A DNA stretch of 64,000 nt from Paenibacillus phoenicis (GTDB lineage Bacteria > Bacillota > Bacilli > Paenibacillales > Paenibacillaceae): contig NZ_JAYERP010000001.1 of the NCBI RefSeq assembly GCF_034718895.1, positions 2,108,001-2,172,000 of the forward strand. Reading direction: 5' to 3'. The notes under the pieces were generated by a model. It was not told the origin of the DNA. It did not search any database and saw only the letters and a list, made by a program, of their open reading frames with translations. The position numbers and the translations under genes were made by a program. Below are positions 26,793 through 36,073 of the stretch, in pieces. Each line of letters opens with the position of its first letter. Within the stretch, counting starts at the first letter, position 1.

Positions 26793-27728
26793 ATGAAAGT
26801 CGCCTTCATCGGAACCGGAGCCATGGGAAGCCTGCTCATTGACGCGTTTTTGCGTTCCGGCGCGCTGCTCCCGCAAAATATTTGTGCCAGCAACCGCTCT
26901 CCCTCGAAAGCGAAACGGCTGGCCCAGCGCCATCCCGGACTGCGGGCGTACAGCAGCAATGCCGAAGCCGCCCAGGGAAGCAAAATCGTCTTCTTGTGCA
27001 TCAAACCCCTGGATTACCCCGATGTCATCGCGGAAATCCGGGACGTGCTCGATGAGAAACAGATCGTCGTGTCGATCACGAGCCCCGTTCAAATTGAAAC
27101 CTTAGAAGCTGCCATTCCCTCAAAAATCGCCAAAATCATTCCCAGCATCACGCATTCCGTTCACAGCGGCGCTTCGCTCTGCATCTACGGCGGGCGGATT
27201 CGCCCCGAAGACCGTCTGCTCCTGGAGCAGCTGATGTCCTCAATCAGCACGCCAATCACTCTCAAAGAGAGCGAAACTCGAATCGCTTCCGATTTATCCA
27301 GCTGCGGGCCGGCTTTCGTTGCTCATATGCTGCAGCTTTGGGCCGAGTCTGCCGCTGAATTAACCGGTATCGGTTATGCGGAGGCGATTGCGCTCGGCTC
27401 GGAAATGCTGCTAGGCACCGGCAAGCTGCTGACCGAAGGCGGCCTGAACCCCGAGCAACTGATCGAACGGGTTGCCGTCCCCGGAGGAGTGACCGCTGAA
27501 GGCATCGCTGTGCTGGATTCCAGCCTGCGCGAGGTTTTTGCCCGCCTGATCGATACGACTCATCGCAAATACGACGACGATATCAGCAAGCTGCATGCGC
27601 TGTTTCATCCGGCCATTCCGGATGCCCTGCCGTCGTCTTCGGATCATGCTCCGTCATGTCCGGAAAGGGAAGCCCCCTTTGCCGGCGTCAAACCGCCGGA
27701 CGGATCGGGGGCCGCCTCCATTTTCTGA
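26793..27728 (+). CDS. comER: ComER, pyrroline-5-carboxylate reductase-like protein
   Basis: 311 residues, divergent from comEA as in Bacillus. The N-terminal Rossmann fold MKVAFIGTGAMGSLLIDAF binds NAD(P); the C-terminal half has the ProC dimer domain (VAVPGGVTAEGIAVL). The last ~40 residues, Pro/Ser-rich, exceed the usual length. Function is not established; in Bacillus it has been linked to sporulation/biofilm control rather than competence. It starts with ATG at 26793 after AAAGGGGAAGCCGG. In this genome it is followed by the ~29 kb stretch that separates it from yqeM. Confidence 0.9.
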   Translation: MKVAFIGTGAMGSLLIDAFLRSGALLPQNICASNRSPSKAKRLAQRHPGLRAYSSNAEAAQGSKIVFLCIKPLDYPDVIAEIRDVLDEKQIVVSITSPVQIETLEAAIPSKIAKIIPSITHSVHSGASLCIYGGRIRPEDRLLLEQLMSSISTPITLKESETRIASDLSSCGPAFVAHMLQLWAESAAELTGIGYAEAIALGSEMLLGTGKLLTEGGLNPEQLIERVAVPGGVTAEGIAVLDSSLREVFARLIDTTHRKYDDDISKLHALFHPAIPDALPSSSDHAPSCPEREAPFAGVKPPDGSGAASIF

Positions 27729-27759
27729 ACAAACCTACGCCCTCACGAAGGGAAGCGGC

Positions 27760-30201
27760 TTATCCGACGACGATATTCACCAGCTTGCCTGGCACCGCAA
27801 TCACTTTGCGAATCGTCTTCCCAGCCACAGCCTGCTGAACGTTCGGCAGGCTTAAGCTATGTTCTTGCATAGCTGCTTGATCCAGGTCTTTGGAAATTTT
27901 CGTGCGTTCTACGATTTTTCCGTTCACTTGCACGACGATTTCAACTTCGGATTCTACTGTCCAAGCCTCATCGTACGTTGGCCATGGTTCATACGTAATC
28001 GTATCGGTATGGCCAAGGCGTTCCCACAGCTCTTCCGCCAAATGCGGTGCCAGCGGGGACAGCATCTGCACGAAGTTTTCCGCTGCCGCTTTCGGCACAG
28101 CATCCGTTTTGTAAGCCTCGTTAACGAAAATCATCAACTGGCTGATCGCGGTGTTAAAGCGCAGGTTTTCAAAATCCTCCGTCACTTTCTTAATCGTCTT
28201 GTGCCAAGTGCGTTTAAATTCGTCGCTGCCGCCGTCCGCTGTAATTTTCGGATTCAGGCTGCCGTCTTCAGCAACAAACAGACGCCATACGCGGGACAGG
28301 AAGCGGTGAATGCCCTCCACGCCGCTTTCATTCCATGGCTTCGTTGCTTCCAACGGTCCCATGAACATTTCATAAACGCGCAACGTATCCGCCCCGTATT
28401 GGTTAACGATTTCGTCCGGATTGATGACGTTGCCGCGGGATTTACTCATCTTCTCATTGTTGGTGCCAAGGATCATCCCTTGGTTTACCAGTTTTTGGAA
28501 CGGCTCTTTGGTCGTAACCACTCCGAGATCATACAGCACCTTATGCCAGAAGCGGGCGTAGAGCAGGTGAAGCACTGCATGCTCAGCCCCACCGATGTAC
28601 AGGTCAACCGGCAGCCATTCCTGCTGCTTCTCCTTCGAGCACAGCTCCTTGTCGTTGTGCGGGTCGATATAACGCAGATAATACCAGCAGCTTCCGGCCC
28701 ATTGCGGCATCGTATTCGTTTCGCGGCGAGCTGGCAGCCCCGTTTCCGGATCTACCGTGTTCACCCATTCGGTCACGTTCGCCAGCGGCGATTCCCCGGT
28801 ACCCGACGGTTTGATGGCATCCACATCCGGCAGAACCAGCGGCAGCTGATCTTCCGGTACCGGCTTCATCGTGCCGTCTTCCAGATGCAGAATCGGGATC
28901 GGCTCACCCCAATACCGCTGACGGCTGAACAGCCAGTCGCGCAGGCGGTAAGTCACTTTGCCGCGGCCTTTGCCGTTTTCCTCCAGCCAGGAGATCATTT
29001 TCTTGATTGCTGCCTCTTTGCCCAGACCGTTCAGGAAGCCGGAGTTCACATGGGCTCCGTCGCCCGTGTAAGCCTCTTTCGACAGATCGCCGCCTTCGAC
29101 CACCTCGATGATCGGCAGATCATACTGTTTGGCGAATTCATAGTCGCGCTCATCATGCCCCGGTACGGCCATGATCGCACCGGTTCCGTAACCCGCCAGC
29201 ACGTAGTCGGCAATCCAGATCGGCAGCTTCTCGCCATTGACCGGATTGATCGCGTATGCACCGGTGAACACCCCGGTTTTCTCCTTAGCAAGGTCGGTAC
29301 GTTCCAGATCGCTCTTCCGCGCAGCTTGGTCTTGGTAAGCTTCAACCGCTTCGCGTTGAGCATCGGTCGTGATTTTCTTGACCAGTTCATGTTCTGGCGC
29401 AAGCACGGCATAAGTCGCCCCAAACAGCGTATCCGGGCGTGTGGTAAAGACCGTCAGAGATGCGTCATGTCCATCAATCTCGAAGACGACCTCGGCGCCT
29501 TCGGATTTCCCAATCCAGTTGCGCTGCATATCCTTGATGCTTTCCGACCAGTCCAGCTCCTCCAGGTCTTCCAGCAGTCGTTCGGCATATTCGGTAATTT
29601 TCAGCACCCATTGGCGCATCGGCTTGCGGATGACCGGATGGCCGCCGCGTTCGCTCTTGCCATCAATGACCTCTTCGTTCGCCAGCACCGTTCCCAATGC
29701 CGGGCACCAGTTCACCGGAACTTCGGCCACATAGGCCAGACCTTTTTTATACAGCTGGATAAAAATCCACTGCGTCCATTTATAATAATTCGGATCCGTC
29801 GTACTGATCTCGCGGTCCCAATCGTAGGAGAAGCCCAGTGACTTGATTTGGCGCCGGAAATTGTTGATGTTCTTCACCGTGATATCACGCGGATGTTCGC
29901 CCGTATCGAGCGCATGCTGCTCCGCCGGCAGCCCGAAAGCATCCCAGCCCATCGGATGCAGAACGTTATATCCGCGCATCCGTTTAAAGCGGGAGACGAT
30001 ATCCGTGGCCGTATAGCCTTCCGGATGGCCTACATGGAGGCCTGCTCCCGATGGATAAGGGAACATGTCAAGGGCATAAAACTTCGGTTTCCCCGACTCT
30101 TCCCGTGTTTTGAAAGTGTGATGCTCATCCCAGTAGGCCTGCCATTTCGGTTCGATGGCCTGGGGACGGTAAACGTCATGGGGCACGTTATAGTCCGCCA
30201 T
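27760..30201 (-). CDS. leuS: Leucyl-tRNA synthetase
   Basis: 813-residue class I aminoacyl-tRNA synthetase charging tRNA-Leu. Signature [15 protein letters not shown] (HIGH-type) lies near residue 50, the CP1 editing domain in the middle ([12 protein letters not shown]), and MSKSRGN (KMSKS) near residue 580, followed by the anticodon-binding domain. It starts at ATG 30201 behind AAGGAGG. Expression is controlled by a T-box leader upstream. It converges on comER with a 31-base gap. Confidence 0.98.
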   Translation of the reverse strand: MADYNVPHDVYRPQAIEPKWQAYWDEHHTFKTREESGKPKFYALDMFPYPSGAGLHVGHPEGYTATDIVSRFKRMRGYNVLHPMGWDAFGLPAEQHALDTGEHPRDITVKNINNFRRQIKSLGFSYDWDREISTTDPNYYKWTQWIFIQLYKKGLAYVAEVPVNWCPALGTVLANEEVIDGKSERGGHPVIRKPMRQWVLKITEYAERLLEDLEELDWSESIKDMQRNWIGKSEGAEVVFEIDGHDASLTVFTTRPDTLFGATYAVLAPEHELVKKITTDAQREAVEAYQDQAARKSDLERTDLAKEKTGVFTGAYAINPVNGEKLPIWIADYVLAGYGTGAIMAVPGHDERDYEFAKQYDLPIIEVVEGGDLSKEAYTGDGAHVNSGFLNGLGKEAAIKKMISWLEENGKGRGKVTYRLRDWLFSRQRYWGEPIPILHLEDGTMKPVPEDQLPLVLPDVDAIKPSGTGESPLANVTEWVNTVDPETGLPARRETNTMPQWAGSCWYYLRYIDPHNDKELCSKEKQQEWLPVDLYIGGAEHAVLHLLYARFWHKVLYDLGVVTTKEPFQKLVNQGMILGTNNEKMSKSRGNVINPDEIVNQYGADTLRVYEMFMGPLEATKPWNESGVEGIHRFLSRVWRLFVAEDGSLNPKITADGGSDEFKRTWHKTIKKVTEDFENLRFNTAISQLMIFVNEAYKTDAVPKAAAENFVQMLSPLAPHLAEELWERLGHTDTITYEPWPTYDEAWTVESEVEIVVQVNGKIVERTKISKDLDQAAMQEHSLSLPNVQQAVAGKTIRKVIAVPGKLVNIVVG

Positions 30202-30279
30202 AATTCAAAATCCTCCTTGAAACAACAATTTGATATGCGGGATCAAAGTCAATAACCGACTGATTGAACTCCCTAAAAT

Positions 30280-30545
30280 TAAAAACCTCCCGACCCGTAG
30301 CGTTATGATCGCTAGGGACGAGAGGAGATTTCCCGTGGTACCACCCTAGTTAGCGTCGGACATGCTTTGTCCTAGCTCCCTTTGCACCCTTAACGCGGGC
30401 AAGACGATGATGATTTGCGCATCATAACTCCAAGGCGAGTTCATCTGCATTCCCCAACCGGCTTGCACCAAACGCCGGCTCTCTGGATGGCGAAATCCAA
30501 ATTACTATTCCTCTTCAAAGTTCCACACTATAGAATTGGATTATC
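30280..30545 (-). promoter_or_regulatory. T-box riboswitch leader of leuS
   Basis: The T-box core AGGGTGGTACCACGGGA is at 30331-30347 (minus strand). Downstream, 30280-30328 forms a long terminator stem (CTCCTCTCGTCCCTAGCG with CGCTACGGGTCGGGAGG) and a T-rich tail. Upstream is a Stem I-like region; CTC at 30437-30439 is the likely specifier codon, in agreement with leucine. Uncharged tRNA-Leu would favour the antiterminator. The specifier choice is inference. Confidence 0.93.
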
Positions 30546-30549
30546 AATT

Positions 30550-30579
30550 ATTATATAAAATAATGCCACATATCGTCAA
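30550..30579 (-). promoter_or_regulatory. Promoter of the T-box-leuS transcript
   Basis: On the minus strand TTGACG (30574-30579) and TATAAT (30550-30555), 18-base spacer. Confidence 0.7.
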
Positions 30580-30627
30580 CGTTGGTTCCTATTCCTTGCG
30601 TTCAAAATTTTTTCATCCGTTACCCCC

Positions 30628-30655
30628 TTTACAGTTTCGTCTAAAAGTGTATAAT
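30628..30655 (+). promoter_or_regulatory. Promoter of tRNA-Pro
   Basis: TTTACA (30628-30633) and TATAAT (30650-30655) with a 16-base spacer, about 30 bases before the tRNA. It is back to back with the leuS promoter. Confidence 0.65.
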
Positions 30656-30691
30656 GTATTAATGTTTCCCCCAAATTATTAATATTGCTGA

Positions 30692-30765
30692 CGAGACGTG
30701 GCTCAGCTTGGTAGAGCGCTTGCTTCGGGAGCAAGAGGTCGCAGGTTCAAATCCTGTCGTCTCGA
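30692..30765 (+). tRNA. tRNA-Pro (anticodon CGG)
   Basis: 74-base cloverleaf. The acceptor stem CGAGACG / CGTCTCG pairs perfectly; the D-arm has GGCTCAGCTTGGTAGAGC; the anticodon arm CTTGC-TTCGGGA-GCAAG gives anticodon CGG (codon CCG); the T-arm has GGTTCAAATCC. The discriminator base is A and CCA is not encoded, so it would be added after transcription. It stands alone with its own promoter and terminator. Confidence 0.97.
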
Positions 30766-30781
30766 TTCTTATGGCACCAAT

Positions 30782-30809
30782 ATCGCGGTCTTATGGCCGC
30801 GATTTTTTT
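30782..30809 (+). terminator. Terminator of tRNA-Pro
   Basis: Stem ATCGCGG / CCGCGAT followed by seven T. It overlaps the stop codon of the opposing hypothetical gene. Confidence 0.88.
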
Positions 30810-31206
30810 ATTGCGTTTTTAAGGCTGAAAGATCATTAACCAACCTCATGCACAACCCCTGAACGGTGAAGTTACTAAAACTGACCCCGTCCTCGCTTTC
30901 TAATACGATCCTAAGGAGCTGCCCCGCATTTATCTTCTGCCATGGAGTAGCAAATGACGTATTCCTATGCTCATGAATGAAGTCTTCGTGCATTTTTTTC
31001 TCATCTTCATTAAAGATGCTCTTAAGAACTTCCGGATGATCCACTTCAAAGCAAGCCACAATCCGATCAAATTTAACCTGAGCGTCGTTTCTAAGTTCCT
31101 CAAAGTTCGAAACGGGGATCTTCTTGGCTGAGTAGGTTTGAATAAGGAAATTCTCAACTTCTTGAAGAGAAGACTTCGTTGATTTATTTGGGGGGAGTTT
31201 GTTCAT
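30808..31206 (-). CDS. Hypothetical protein, 132 residues
   Basis: Family not recognised. A soluble, charged protein without signal or membrane segments: a Ser/Lys-rich start (MNKLPPNKSTKSSLQEVENFL), a helical middle (FEELRNDAQVKFDRIVACF, DEDEKKM-like acidic stretch) and an ordered C-terminal part with ATPWQKINAGQLLRIV. The ATG at 31206 has AGGAGC at suitable distance. Its base use is more AT-rich than the flanking genes, which may indicate later acquisition. It converges on tRNA-Pro, whose terminator overlaps its stop. Confidence 0.65.
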   Translation of the reverse strand: MNKLPPNKSTKSSLQEVENFLIQTYSAKKIPVSNFEELRNDAQVKFDRIVACFEVDHPEVLKSIFNEDEKKMHEDFIHEHRNTSFATPWQKINAGQLLRIVLESEDGVSFSNFTVQGLCMRLVNDLSALKTQ

Positions 31207-31304
31207 AGAGATCGGCTCCTAAACTCAATTTAAAAAAATGAATGCTCTTCAACGCGGTTCCAAGTATACTAATGTTAAAGGGTAACCCATAGGGAGGGAT
31301 TACA

Positions 31305-31490
31305 GTGAATATGTGGGAGAAACAAGAGAAAGAAAAGTTTAAAGAGTATCAACGTAAGCCTTTCATCAATTTTGCGGATTCGATGAATCGTGCTGAAATC
31401 GGAGATTGGGACGCTTTAGCAAAAGGCGGCTTTTGGACCACTCTCGTCATCATCGTAGGACTCCTTCTTTTCTTCTCCTTTAGATTCTAA
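31305..31490 (+). CDS. Small membrane protein, DUF6366-like
   Basis: 61 residues: a charged N-terminal half (WEKQEKEKFKEYQRKPFINF) with the segment NFADSMNRAEIGDWDALAKGG, then one C-terminal membrane segment (TTLVIIVGLLLFFSFRF). This layout resembles small Bacillales proteins annotated DUF6366; the match is from memory and not certain. The GTG start at 31305 follows GGGAGGGATTACA. Function unknown. Confidence 0.7.
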   Translation: MNMWEKQEKEKFKEYQRKPFINFADSMNRAEIGDWDALAKGGFWTTLVIIVGLLLFFSFRF

Positions 31491-31622
31491 CAGGCCAGAA
31501 ACTGCTAGTGCACTCCTTTTTTACTGTATAAAAACAATCCTTGAAACAATTTCCGATACTCGATCCACTAAAAGCCTTTGATTTTCATCAATCTCATCCA
31601 GCAACCCTTCTTTTTCATACTA

Positions 31623-31787
31623 GCGGATGTAGAGTCCGCCCCAGCGGGTTCACGGTTGCTTGGTGCCGGCGACGAAGGCATTCAGCTTCGCGAAATCGCT
31701 GCTGTCATCGGGCGGCAATTAAACGTGCCTGTGGTCAGCATCACACCGGAAGAGGCTGATGCCCATTTCGGTTTTCTTGGTGCCATC
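31623..31787 (+). pseudogene. Fragment of an NAD(P)-dependent SDR/epimerase-like protein
   Basis: About 55 codons (APAGSRLLGAGDEGIQLREI, then AAVIGRQLNVPVVSI and TPEEADAHFGFLG) match the C-terminal part of atypical short-chain dehydrogenases/epimerases (a reIAevIGr..nvPvvsi.peeA..hFG pattern). The Rossmann N terminus and the end are missing, and the flanking in-frame sequence has no similarity, so this is a gene remnant. No start or ribosome site. Confidence 0.72.
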
Positions 31788-31804
31788 AGGACACTATTTT
31801 GCTT

Positions 31805-31854
31805 AAAAAAGCAGGGATGCCCCAGAAGCCTTTAACGGCTCTTGGGACATCCCC
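31805..31854 (-). terminator. Terminator of the aromatic-acid-exporter-like gene
   Basis: GGGATGTCCCAAGAGCC pairs with GGCTTCTGGGGCATCCC on the minus strand, followed by six T. Confidence 0.85.
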
Positions 31855-31896
31855 TTTCTACCTGTTCGTTAGAAAATCGTAGGCACCATACCCACG

Positions 31897-32829
31897 TTAC
31901 GATATTTTAAGCTCCGCTTTCGTCTGGAAACGACCCCGCTCCTTAATCGGAAGCGGTAATCCCAGCTTCTGCAGCTCAGCGTATATCCAATCCGCGTGGT
32001 ACTCATAGACGGTTTCGATCTTGTACTGCTGCTCTTCACTACGGTTTCCTACCTCTGCTGAGTCGCTCCGTTCATGATCGGCCTCGACCAGCAACAGTCG
32101 ATGCTCGGCAAGCAGCTGCTGCAAAATCACCAAATGCTCATAGATATGGCGATAGGATTCAATTTCTTTGCCGATGTGCTCCATCGATTCGCTGAGATCT
32201 CGAGTCAGATGGAATTCCTCTTTGCAAAGCTGATAATATTTCTCCAGGCAACCTAGCTCCGCACGAAAACTCTCCAAATCGACGACTTCCCGGCACTTCG
32301 TGATCTGCCCGAATAAATCGGCCATCCGCTTAGCGACGGCTTTCCGCGCCTTTTCCAAATCGGCCTCATGTTTAGGGGGGAAGACGACCAAATTGACGAT
32401 CACAGCAACAGCAATACCAACCAATGTGTCTGTGATCCGGTTAATCCCATAAAAAATCGGACTTTCACCCGGCTGAAGATTCAACATGATAGCTAAAAAA
32501 ACGATACACCCGATGGATATTGACTTATTCCATTTCAGCAAATTGCAGACATAGATTACGACGATGACGCCTAACGCGCAATACACCGCGTTCCCAGGCT
32601 CAATCATGGCGAAACCTGCACCCACGATCGCCCCAACAAACGTCCCCATCGTCCGATGTTTCCCGGCCGTAAATGAGTTGGTGACCGAATTTTCCATGGA
32701 AATGATCGTTGCGATCGCGGCGTAAAAAGGATACTCCAGGCGCAATAACGCTGCAACGATCACACACAAACAGATGGCTAGCCCTGTCTTGAGATTGCGT
32801 AAACCAATCGTCCATTTCAATCTCATCAC
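31897..32829 (-). CDS. Aromatic acid exporter family (ArAE_1 / DUF939) membrane protein
   Basis: 310 residues. The N-terminal half has about five to six membrane helices with the conserved FYAAIATIISMENSVTNSFTAGKHRTMGT and GINRITDTLVGIAVAVIVN; the C-terminal half is a cytoplasmic helical domain (ADLEKARKAVAKRMADLF onward). Such proteins are thought to export aromatic or other organic acids; the substrate is unknown. The start is uncertain among GTG 32829, ATG 32826 and a TTG at codon 4, as GGGGAG lies very close. Confidence 0.85.
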   Translation of the reverse strand: MMRLKWTIGLRNLKTGLAICLCVIVAALLRLEYPFYAAIATIISMENSVTNSFTAGKHRTMGTFVGAIVGAGFAMIEPGNAVYCALGVIVVIYVCNLLKWNKSISIGCIVFLAIMLNLQPGESPIFYGINRITDTLVGIAVAVIVNLVVFPPKHEADLEKARKAVAKRMADLFGQITKCREVVDLESFRAELGCLEKYYQLCKEEFHLTRDLSESMEHIGKEIESYRHIYEHLVILQQLLAEHRLLLVEADHERSDSAEVGNRSEEQQYKIETVYEYHADWIYAELQKLGLPLPIKERGRFQTKAELKIS

Positions 32830-32992
32830 TCCCCAATCAAGCTCCGACCGTATTATAGAGGATGTTTTTAATTCGCTTCAATTTAATTAAACATCACAAA
32901 ACGGCTATTTTTGCGATAAATCGTGACATTTTCATGAAAATTTCTTGGAAACGGCTTAAAGCAGGCAGCTTAACACCAATCCAATTCAACGG

Positions 32993-33021
32993 TTGTAATT
33001 ATCTGGATCCCCGTGTATAGT
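32993..33021 (+). promoter_or_regulatory. Promoter of the thiamine operon
   Basis: TTGTAA (32993-32998) and TATAGT (33016-33021), 17-base spacer, about 25 bases before the TPP aptamer. Confidence 0.65.
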
Positions 33022-33048
33022 AAACATGACAATTCTAAATCGATCGAC

Positions 33049-33134
33049 ACTAGGGGAGCCGCAAGGCTGAGATGAATCGAAAGATTTGGACCCTTTGAAC
33101 CTGAACGGGTTAAGACCTGCGTAGGGAAGTGGAG
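33049..33134 (+). promoter_or_regulatory. TPP riboswitch (Thi box)
   Basis: Conserved parts in order: GGGGAGCC, GGCTGAGATGA, ACCCTTTGAACCTGA, CGGGTTAAGACCTGCGTAGGGAAGTGG. The aptamer is followed by a terminator (33199-33226) about 65 bases downstream. High thiamine pyrophosphate should stop transcription of tenI-thiS-thiG-thiH. Confidence 0.97.
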
Positions 33135-33198
33135 CGTAAAGCATGTATGAACCAGAACATAAGTCTATTTAGGCTTATTCCTTCTGTTGCTGAACTTA

Positions 33199-33226
33199 GC
33201 CCCCTCCTTGCGGAGGGGGCTTTTTT
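33199..33226 (+). terminator. TPP-riboswitch expression-platform terminator
   Basis: Perfect 9-bp stem GCCCCCTCC / GGAGGGGGC, loop TTGC, six T. It lies between the aptamer and tenI. Confidence 0.93.
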
Positions 33227-33258
33227 GCATTGGATTTCTAACCTGAGAGGGGATGAAT

Positions 33259-33903
33259 ATGACGAGCCAAAAATTAACGCTAACCGCACCCGAACTGCAT
33301 CTGATCTCCATCTCTCCCATCCACGTATCCGAACTGCTCAGGGTATCCCTCAAGGCCCTTCCCTACTTGGATTACATTCATGTGCGGGATAAGCAGCTCA
33401 CCGCGAAAGGTCAGCTGGAGATCATTCAACAAATGTTCGAATCAGGCATTCCGCTGAACAAAATTGTCGTGAACGATCGGCTGGACGTGGCCTTGGCCGC
33501 GCGGGCAGTGAATGTCCACTTAGCCGGCCATAGTCTTCCGGTGGACTCCGCTCGTCCGTTAGCCAGCGGGATGCGCTTGGGCAGGTCGGTTCATTCGGTG
33601 GAAGAAACGGTGCAGGCCGCCGTAGATGGAGCGGATTATTGCCTGTTCGGACATGTGTACGATACCTCCAGCAAACCCGGACTTCCCGGCAGAGGGCTGG
33701 AGGCATTAACTGCTACGGCGAAGGCTTGCCCGGTTCCGATGATCGCCATTGGAGGCATCCGACCGGATCAAGCGGGAGAGATCATCCGCTGCGGCGCTCA
33801 AGGGATTGCCGTCATGACAAGGTTGTTTCATGCACCGGACCCGGCAGAAGAAGCCCAAGCATATCGCGAGGCAATGCAGACAGCTTGGCTGGAAAGGGGG
33901 TGA
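33259..33903 (+). CDS. tenI: Thiazole tautomerase TenI / ThiE-like protein
   Basis: About 214-residue TIM-barrel protein of the ThiE/TenI family. Motifs: YIHVRDKQLTAKGQ, VVNDRLDVALAARA, GRSVHSVEET, GADYCLFGHVYDTSSKPGLPGRG, MIAIGGIRPDQ. In a cluster with thiS, thiG and thiH, TenI-type tautomerase (aromatising the thiazole phosphate product of ThiG) is more likely than thiamine phosphate synthase, which it resembles. I start at the second ATG (33259), eight bases behind GAGAGGGG; ATG 33253 is too close to that site. First gene of the operon. Confidence 0.88.
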   Translation: MTSQKLTLTAPELHLISISPIHVSELLRVSLKALPYLDYIHVRDKQLTAKGQLEIIQQMFESGIPLNKIVVNDRLDVALAARAVNVHLAGHSLPVDSARPLASGMRLGRSVHSVEETVQAAVDGADYCLFGHVYDTSSKPGLPGRGLEALTATAKACPVPMIAIGGIRPDQAGEIIRCGAQGIAVMTRLFHAPDPAEEAQAYREAMQTAWLERG

Positions 33904-33908
33904 ACCAC

Positions 33909-34112
33909 GTGCAGGTTCGTCTGAATGGGAAAGAGACGACGATCAACGAAAGCTGTGTCACACTGGCCGATTTATTAGCAGAGCCCCCATGGAAGGACCG
34001 AAAGCTGTTGGTTGAACTAAACGGTACAGTTATACGAAAGGAAGACTATGACGTGACCCCGTTATCGGATGGGGATCGTATTGAGCTAGTCCATTTTGTT
34101 GGGGGAGGTTGA
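33909..34112 (+). CDS. thiS: Sulfur carrier protein ThiS
   Basis: 67-residue ubiquitin-like protein whose C-terminal Gly-Gly (…HFVGGG) carries the thiocarboxylate sulfur for thiazole formation. The sequence [20 protein letters not shown] and [14 protein letters not shown] are typical. It starts with GTG at 33909 behind AAAGGGGG, five bases after tenI. Activation needs ThiF, which is not in this window, so a ThiF/MoeB homologue elsewhere is implied. It is fourth-base adjacent to thiG and likely co-translated with it. Confidence 0.93.
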   Translation: MQVRLNGKETTINESCVTLADLLAEPPWKDRKLLVELNGTVIRKEDYDVTPLSDGDRIELVHFVGGG

Positions 34113-34116
34113 TCCT

Positions 34117-34896
34117 ATGCAGGACTTATTCCATATTGGCGGCAAGGCTTTGTCCAGCCGTCTCTTTATCGGTACTGGCAAATATAATCGCAATACCTTA
34201 ATTCCCGAAGTGATCGAACGTTCAGGAGCAGAAGTCATCACCGTCGCTTTAAGAAGAGTGAATCCCGATTGGGAGGAGGAAAATCTGCTGCATCATATCC
34301 CTTCGCATATGACGCTGCTGCCGAACACCTCCGGCGCCCGTAACGCGGAAGAGGCGATCCGCATCGCCAGATTGGCTAGGGCGGCGGATATGGGCAATTG
34401 GATCAAACTGGAGGTCATCCAGGATCAACGTTATTTGCTGCCAGACAACGTGGAAACCATTAAAGCAACCGAGGTATTGGCCGCGGAAGGGTTCGTTGTC
34501 CTTCCTTATATGAGCCCGGATTTGTCAGCCGCTCTCCGGTTAAGGGAGGCTGGAGCCGCTGCCGTCATGCCACTCGGGTCACCGATTGGCAGCAACCGCG
34601 GTCTGCGGACGAAGGAATTGATTCAGATCCTGATCGAGGAAGCAGGCCTGCCGGTGATCGTGGACGCCGGGATCGGCAAGCCGTCAGAGGCAGCGGAAGC
34701 AATGGAAATGGGCGCAGCGGCTGTCCTCTTAAATACGGCGATTGCAACCGCCCGCGATCCGCTGGGCATGGCTGAAGCGTTCCGCGCAGCCGTTATAGCC
34801 GGCAGATTAGCCCATCTGGCCGGGCTGGGACCGGTGGAGCAAAACGCGGTAGCGTCTTCCCCGCTAACCGGATTTCTGGATGAAGTGAAGGCCTAA
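34117..34896 (+). CDS. thiG: Thiazole synthase ThiG
   Basis: 259-residue TIM-barrel enzyme that makes the thiazole phosphate of thiamine from deoxyxylulose-5-phosphate, dehydroglycine (from ThiH) and ThiS-thiocarboxylate. Motifs: [38 protein letters not shown] with the probable Schiff-base Lys, [13 protein letters not shown] and [13 protein letters not shown]. The ATG at 34117 follows GGGGGAGGTTGATCCT; codons upstream in frame belong to the thiS overlap. Three bases separate it from thiH. Confidence 0.97.
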   Translation: MQDLFHIGGKALSSRLFIGTGKYNRNTLIPEVIERSGAEVITVALRRVNPDWEEENLLHHIPSHMTLLPNTSGARNAEEAIRIARLARAADMGNWIKLEVIQDQRYLLPDNVETIKATEVLAAEGFVVLPYMSPDLSAALRLREAGAAAVMPLGSPIGSNRGLRTKELIQILIEEAGLPVIVDAGIGKPSEAAEAMEMGAAAVLLNTAIATARDPLGMAEAFRAAVIAGRLAHLAGLGPVEQNAVASSPLTGFLDEVKA

Positions 34897-34899
34897 GGG

Positions 34900-36015
34900 A
34901 TGAGCTTCTATGACAAAATCCAATCCTGGGAAGGCTTCCCCTTTCCACAGCGGCTTCAAGGTTACAGCGATGCAGATGTATGGCGGGCGCTTAGCAAGCC
35001 TAAGCTTGATGCGGAGGATCTGCTAGTCTTGCTGTCACCAGCGGCTGATCGACATTTGGAGGAGATGGCCCAACAGGCACAGCGGATCACCCAAAGCCAA
35101 TTCGGGAACGTGATCCAATTGTTTACCCCGATGTATGTGTCCGATTATTGTGTGAACCACTGTGAGTATTGCAGCTTTAGTTCGATCTATGATTTTCCAC
35201 GAAAAAAATTAGACATGCAAGAGGTCGAACGGGAAGCTGAGGCGATTGCGGCAACCGGGATCCGTCATATCCTGCTGTTAACCGGTGAATCCCGCAAAGA
35301 TTCCCCGGTCGAATACTTAAGAGACTGCGTGAAGGTGCTGCGCAATTATTTTTCATCCATCGGCATTGAGGTGAACCCGCTGTCTGTCTCCGAATATCAG
35401 GAGCTAGCTGCGGCAGGCGTAGACAGCCTGACGGTATTCCAAGAGGTCTACCACCGGGAAACGTATGCCAAACTCCATATCAAAGGCCCCAAGCGCAATT
35501 ATCGAAATCGGCTGGATGCCCCGGAACGCGGATGTGCTGCAGGTTACCGGGCCGTGAATATCGGGGCATTACTTGGCTTGTACGATTGGAGACAGGAAGC
35601 CTTCTTTGCCGCCATGCACGCGGATTATTTGCAAACCAAGTATCCAGGTTGTGAGATCAGCTTATCGATTCCGCGCTTCCGCCCTTTTCTCGGAGATTAC
35701 GAACCGGATGCCCAGGTGACCGATCGGGCTTTGGTACAGGTGATGCTCGCCTACCGTCTCTTTCTGCCGCGGGCCGGGATCACCTTATCCAGCCGGGAGC
35801 CTGCCCGGTTACGTGACAGACTGGTTCGCCTTGGGGTGACCAAGATGTCAGCTGGTGTATCCACGGCCGTTGGGGGCCACTCCCAAGGGGGCGGCACCCC
35901 GCAGTTTCAAATATCCGATGAGCGTAGCGTAGCCGAAATCCGGGAAATGCTCTATCAAAACGGACTGCAGCCTGTGTTTAAAGACTGGGATATCTTAGTC
36001 CCAACTGAAAGCTAG
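34900..36015 (+). CDS. thiH: 2-iminoacetate synthase ThiH
   Basis: 371-residue radical-SAM enzyme that cleaves tyrosine to dehydroglycine for the anaerobic-type thiazole pathway. The cluster motif CVNHCEYC (CxxxCxxC) is near residue 87; TGESRKDSPVEYL and the C-terminal GGHSQGGGTPQFQISDERS are typical. Its presence, and the lack of thiO, shows that dehydroglycine comes from tyrosine rather than glycine. It starts at ATG 34900 right after the thiG stop. The last gene before a strong terminator. Confidence 0.96.
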   Translation: MSFYDKIQSWEGFPFPQRLQGYSDADVWRALSKPKLDAEDLLVLLSPAADRHLEEMAQQAQRITQSQFGNVIQLFTPMYVSDYCVNHCEYCSFSSIYDFPRKKLDMQEVEREAEAIAATGIRHILLLTGESRKDSPVEYLRDCVKVLRNYFSSIGIEVNPLSVSEYQELAAAGVDSLTVFQEVYHRETYAKLHIKGPKRNYRNRLDAPERGCAAGYRAVNIGALLGLYDWRQEAFFAAMHADYLQTKYPGCEISLSIPRFRPFLGDYEPDAQVTDRALVQVMLAYRLFLPRAGITLSSREPARLRDRLVRLGVTKMSAGVSTAVGGHSQGGGTPQFQISDERSVAEIREMLYQNGLQPVFKDWDILVPTES

Positions 36016-36029
36016 GGCGAACATCAATC

Positions 36030-36073
36030 GAGCCGGACCTTCCCTGCATCCAGGGAAATGTCCGGCTCTTCTT
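36030..36073 (+). terminator. Terminator of the thiamine operon
   Basis: Stem GAGCCGGAC / GTCCGGCTC with an inner TTCCCTG / CAGGGAA stem, followed by TTCTTCT. Confidence 0.85.

Noticed and set aside
27859..29841. A 660-codon open frame opposite leuS
   Set aside because: It lies entirely antisense to leuS, has no recognisable domain, and long antisense frames are common in GC-richer coding DNA with strong codon bias.
30280..30545. A small gene in the leuS upstream region
   Set aside because: The sequence is explained by a T-box leader with its core motif and terminator.
31541..31835. An intact small protein of 72-85 residues
   Set aside because: Only the central ~55 codons resemble a known family (end of an epimerase), with no start signal; treated as a remnant.
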